Made by a program: the position numbers and the translations under genes. From an uncultured Clostridia bacterium (lineage in GTDB: Bacteria > Bacillota_A > Clostridia > Christensenellales > CAG-138), in assembly GCA_946623765.1 (NCBI GenBank), contig CAMORL010000074.1, forward strand, positions 1-7,778: a stretch of 7,778 nucleotides of DNA, in the 5' to 3' direction. The number at the start of each line of letters is the position of its first letter. Within the stretch, counting starts at the first letter, position 1. This document shows, piece by piece, positions 6,717-7,778 of this stretch. Below the pieces are notes generated by a model, which was not told the DNA's origin, ran no database searches, and saw nothing but the letters and a program-made list of their open reading frames with translations.

Positions 6717-7262
6717 TTACAGAATCGCTTCGACTGCTTTTCTGACGTCCGCCATGTCGACGGTCGGCTCAAACCGCGCAACGACTTTGCCTTCGCGATC
6801 GACGAGGAACTTCGTGAAGTTCCATTTGATGTACGCTTTGTCGCCGAACTGCTTGTTGTTCATCTTCGAAAACTTCTCGAGCATGGCGTTCTTGATGCCT
6901 TTTCCGAACCCTTCGAACGGCTTTTCCGTTGCAAGATAGGCAAACAGCGGATCGGCAGTTTCGCCGTTGACGTCGATTTTCTTGAACTGGGGGAAGTCCG
7001 TTCCGAACTTCAGCGTGCAGAACGAATGGATCTCATCCTCGGTGCCCGGCGCCTGGTTCGCAAACTGGTTGCAGGGGAAGTCGAGAATTTCAAAGCCCTT
7101 GTCCCGAAGCTCCTTGTACATCGCCTCGAGCGGATCGTAATGCGGGGTGAATCCGCAGCCGGTCGCCGTATTGACGATCAGAAGCACCTTGCCCGCGTAC
7201 TCGGAAAGCGAGACGTCGTTTCCTTTTCTGTCCTTGACTGTAAAGTCGTATACTGTCTTCAT
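6717..7262 (-). CDS. gpx: Glutathione peroxidase family, 2-Cys thioredoxin-dependent type
   Basis: A 181-residue peroxidase that would reduce hydrogen peroxide and organic or lipid hydroperoxides in the cytosol. The peroxidatic residue is Cys36 in NTATGCGFTP (Cys, not selenocysteine). The rest of the catalytic tetrad is visible as Q70 (CNQFANQAPGT) and W147-N148 (KWNFTKFL). Cys64 lies in FPCNQF and Cys82 in SFCTLKFGTDFP. Cys82 matches the resolving Cys of plant and insect thioredoxin-dependent enzymes, so a Cys36-Cys82 disulfide recycled by thioredoxin is expected rather than glutathione. A segment of about 20 residues (roughly 115-143) is inserted before the WNF motif compared with classical GPX4. 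No signal peptide is seen. The ATG at 7262 has a perfect AAGGAG 9 bases upstream, 24 bases after the ohrR stop. The context with OhrR supports a role in organic peroxide defence. Confidence 0.94.
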   Translation of the reverse strand: MKTVYDFTVKDRKGNDVSLSEYAGKVLLIVNTATGCGFTPHYDPLEAMYKELRDKGFEILDFPCNQFANQAPGTEDEIHSFCTLKFGTDFPQFKKIDVNGETADPLFAYLATEKPFEGFGKGIKNAMLEKFSKMNNKQFGDKAYIKWNFTKFLVDREGKVVARFEPTVDMADVRKAVEAIL

Positions 7263-7286
7263 ATTTTGTTTCTCCTTTCGGGTATT

Positions 7287-7718
7287 TTATGATTCCAGCA
7301 GCTCATAGAGCAGCATATACAGCGTGTGTGCCTTCTCGGGGGAAAGCCGGATGCAGCTGCCGACCTTTTCGGGAATGTCCTTTGCCTGTCGCTGCAGCGC
7401 TTTGCCCGCCTCGGTCAGATGGATCATCACCATGCGATCGTCTTCCAAAGAGCGCGTGCGTTTGACATATCCCGCCTGCTCCAACTTCTTGAGAAGCGGC
7501 GAAAGCGTTCCGTTGTCCAGCATCAGTCTGTCGCAGATCTCGCCGACGGAAAGGCCGTCCCGCTCCCACAGAACCAGGAATACAAGATACTGCGTGTAGG
7601 TAAGACCGAGCGGTTTCAGATAAGGCGTATACAGCCCGGTGACGTTCCTTGCGGCAGCGTACAGCGGAAAGCACAGCTGATTGTTGAGTTTCATCGAATC
7701 GCGATATGAATCTTCCAT
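7287..7718 (-). CDS. ohrR: OhrR, organic hydroperoxide-sensing MarR-family repressor
   Basis: A 143-residue winged-helix dimeric repressor. The N-terminus MKLNNQLCFPLYAAARN and LGLTYTQYLVFLVLWE are hallmark OhrR segments. Cys16 is the single reactive Cys (Cys15 in Bacillus subtilis OhrR), with the partner tyrosines at Y30 and Y41. The recognition region is LMLDNGTLSPLLKKLEQAGYVKR, and the wing carries SLEDDRMVMIHLT. In this family, oxidation of the Cys by organic peroxide releases the operator. No second conserved C-terminal Cys is seen, so it is a 1-Cys (Bacillus-like) sensor needing a thiol partner. The ATG at 7718 is chosen because GGAGG lies just upstream and the N-terminus then aligns with B. 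subtilis OhrR; ATG 7730 lacks a ribosome site, and TTG 7745 lies at or before the predicted transcript start. First gene of the operon; probably represses itself, gpx and the CDF gene. Confidence 0.94.
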   Translation of the reverse strand: MEDSYRDSMKLNNQLCFPLYAAARNVTGLYTPYLKPLGLTYTQYLVFLVLWERDGLSVGEICDRLMLDNGTLSPLLKKLEQAGYVKRTRSLEDDRMVMIHLTEAGKALQRQAKDIPEKVGSCIRLSPEKAHTLYMLLYELLES

Positions 7719-7723
7719 CGGAT

Positions 7724-7728
7724 CCTCC
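7724..7728 (-). promoter_or_regulatory. Ribosome binding site deciding the ohrR start
   Basis: GGAGG on the minus strand, 5 bases before the ATG at 7718. It overlaps the alternative ATG at 7728-7730, which therefore has no ribosome site of its own. Confidence 0.75.
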
Positions 7729-7740
7729 ATGTATATTTTG

Positions 7741-7755
7741 CACAATAATATTGTA
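7741..7755. promoter_or_regulatory. OhrR-type operator overlapping the -10 box
   Basis: On the minus strand TACAATATTATTGTG is a 15-base palindrome around a central T, with 6 of 7 arm pairs matching. It resembles the known OhrR box of B. subtilis and Xanthomonas (TACAATT...AATTGTA). It contains the whole -10 hexamer and reaches the predicted transcript start, so binding would block RNA polymerase. AT-rich flanks (TATATTTTG at 7732-7740, CAAATATA at 7757-7764) extend the dyad imperfectly. Confidence 0.8.
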
Positions 7756-7778
7756 TCAAATATAAATTACGGTGTCAA
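7750..7778 (-). promoter_or_regulatory. Promoter of the ohrR-gpx-CDF operon
   Basis: A perfect TTGACA (-35, 7773-7778) forms the last bases of the window, followed after 17 bases by TACAAT (-10, 7750-7755, 5/6). The transcript start is expected near 7743, giving a leader of about 25 bases. Any upstream part of the control region lies outside the window. Confidence 0.88.

Noticed and set aside
5655..7292. Long plus-strand open frame (545 codons) opposite the CDF and gpx genes
   Set aside because: Antisense shadow: low-complexity Asp/Arg-rich translation with no domain, crossing two intact minus-strand genes.
7287..7743. Second minus-strand frame overlapping ohrR (146 codons)
   Set aside because: Frame-shifted shadow of ohrR; the translation has no MarR features, whereas the ohrR frame matches the family along its length.

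Overview
The window reads as ordinary chromosomal DNA from a GC-rich Bacillota, probably a clostridial or gut/rumen-type lineage. This rests on strong AAGGAG-type ribosome binding sites, sigma-A style promoters, a Bacillus-like OhrR, a short (471 aa) pyruvate kinase and GC-rich codon choice; no taxonomic marker is present, so the assignment is inference. All seven complete genes lie on the minus strand and form three transcription units, described here in the direction of transcription (right to left). No rRNA, tRNA, CRISPR array or mobile element was seen.

Unit 1 (7778 to about 5519) is a compact stress operon: ohrR (organic peroxide sensor, MarR family), a 2-Cys thioredoxin-type glutathione peroxidase, and a cation diffusion facilitator (CDF) exporter with an N/D/D/D metal site of the kind associated with manganese. 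The promoter (TTGACA, 17 bp, TACAAT) sits at the right edge of the window. An almost perfect OhrR-type palindrome covers its -10 box, so the operon is probably autorepressed and opened by organic hydroperoxides. A strong hairpin terminator closes it.

Unit 2 (about 5491 to 3117) starts from a near-consensus promoter (TTGACT, 17 bp, TATAAT). It encodes a DAACS-family amino acid symporter and a class I aminotransferase joined by a 4-base ATGA overlap. The transporter has lost several canonical ion-coupling and substrate residues (NMDGT is HMCGG; the carboxylate-binding Arg of TM8 is Tyr), so its substrate is probably not aspartate or glutamate. A plausible reading is uptake of a non-acidic amino acid followed by transamination.

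Unit 3 (about 2959 to 114) encodes a K+-dependent type pyruvate kinase, a Nudix hydrolase and a PHP-family phosphatase resembling histidinol-phosphatase, packed with gaps of 3 and 17 bases. It ends in a 14-bp perfect hairpin with T-rich tails on both sides, suiting a shared terminator between convergent genes. The first 102 bases hold an open plus-strand frame that ends just before this hairpin and is probably the C-terminus of a convergent gene.

The most notable items are the OhrR-controlled peroxidase plus metal exporter, and the divergent transporter coupled to an aminotransferase. Neither amounts to a clearly new system; both are testable variants of known families.
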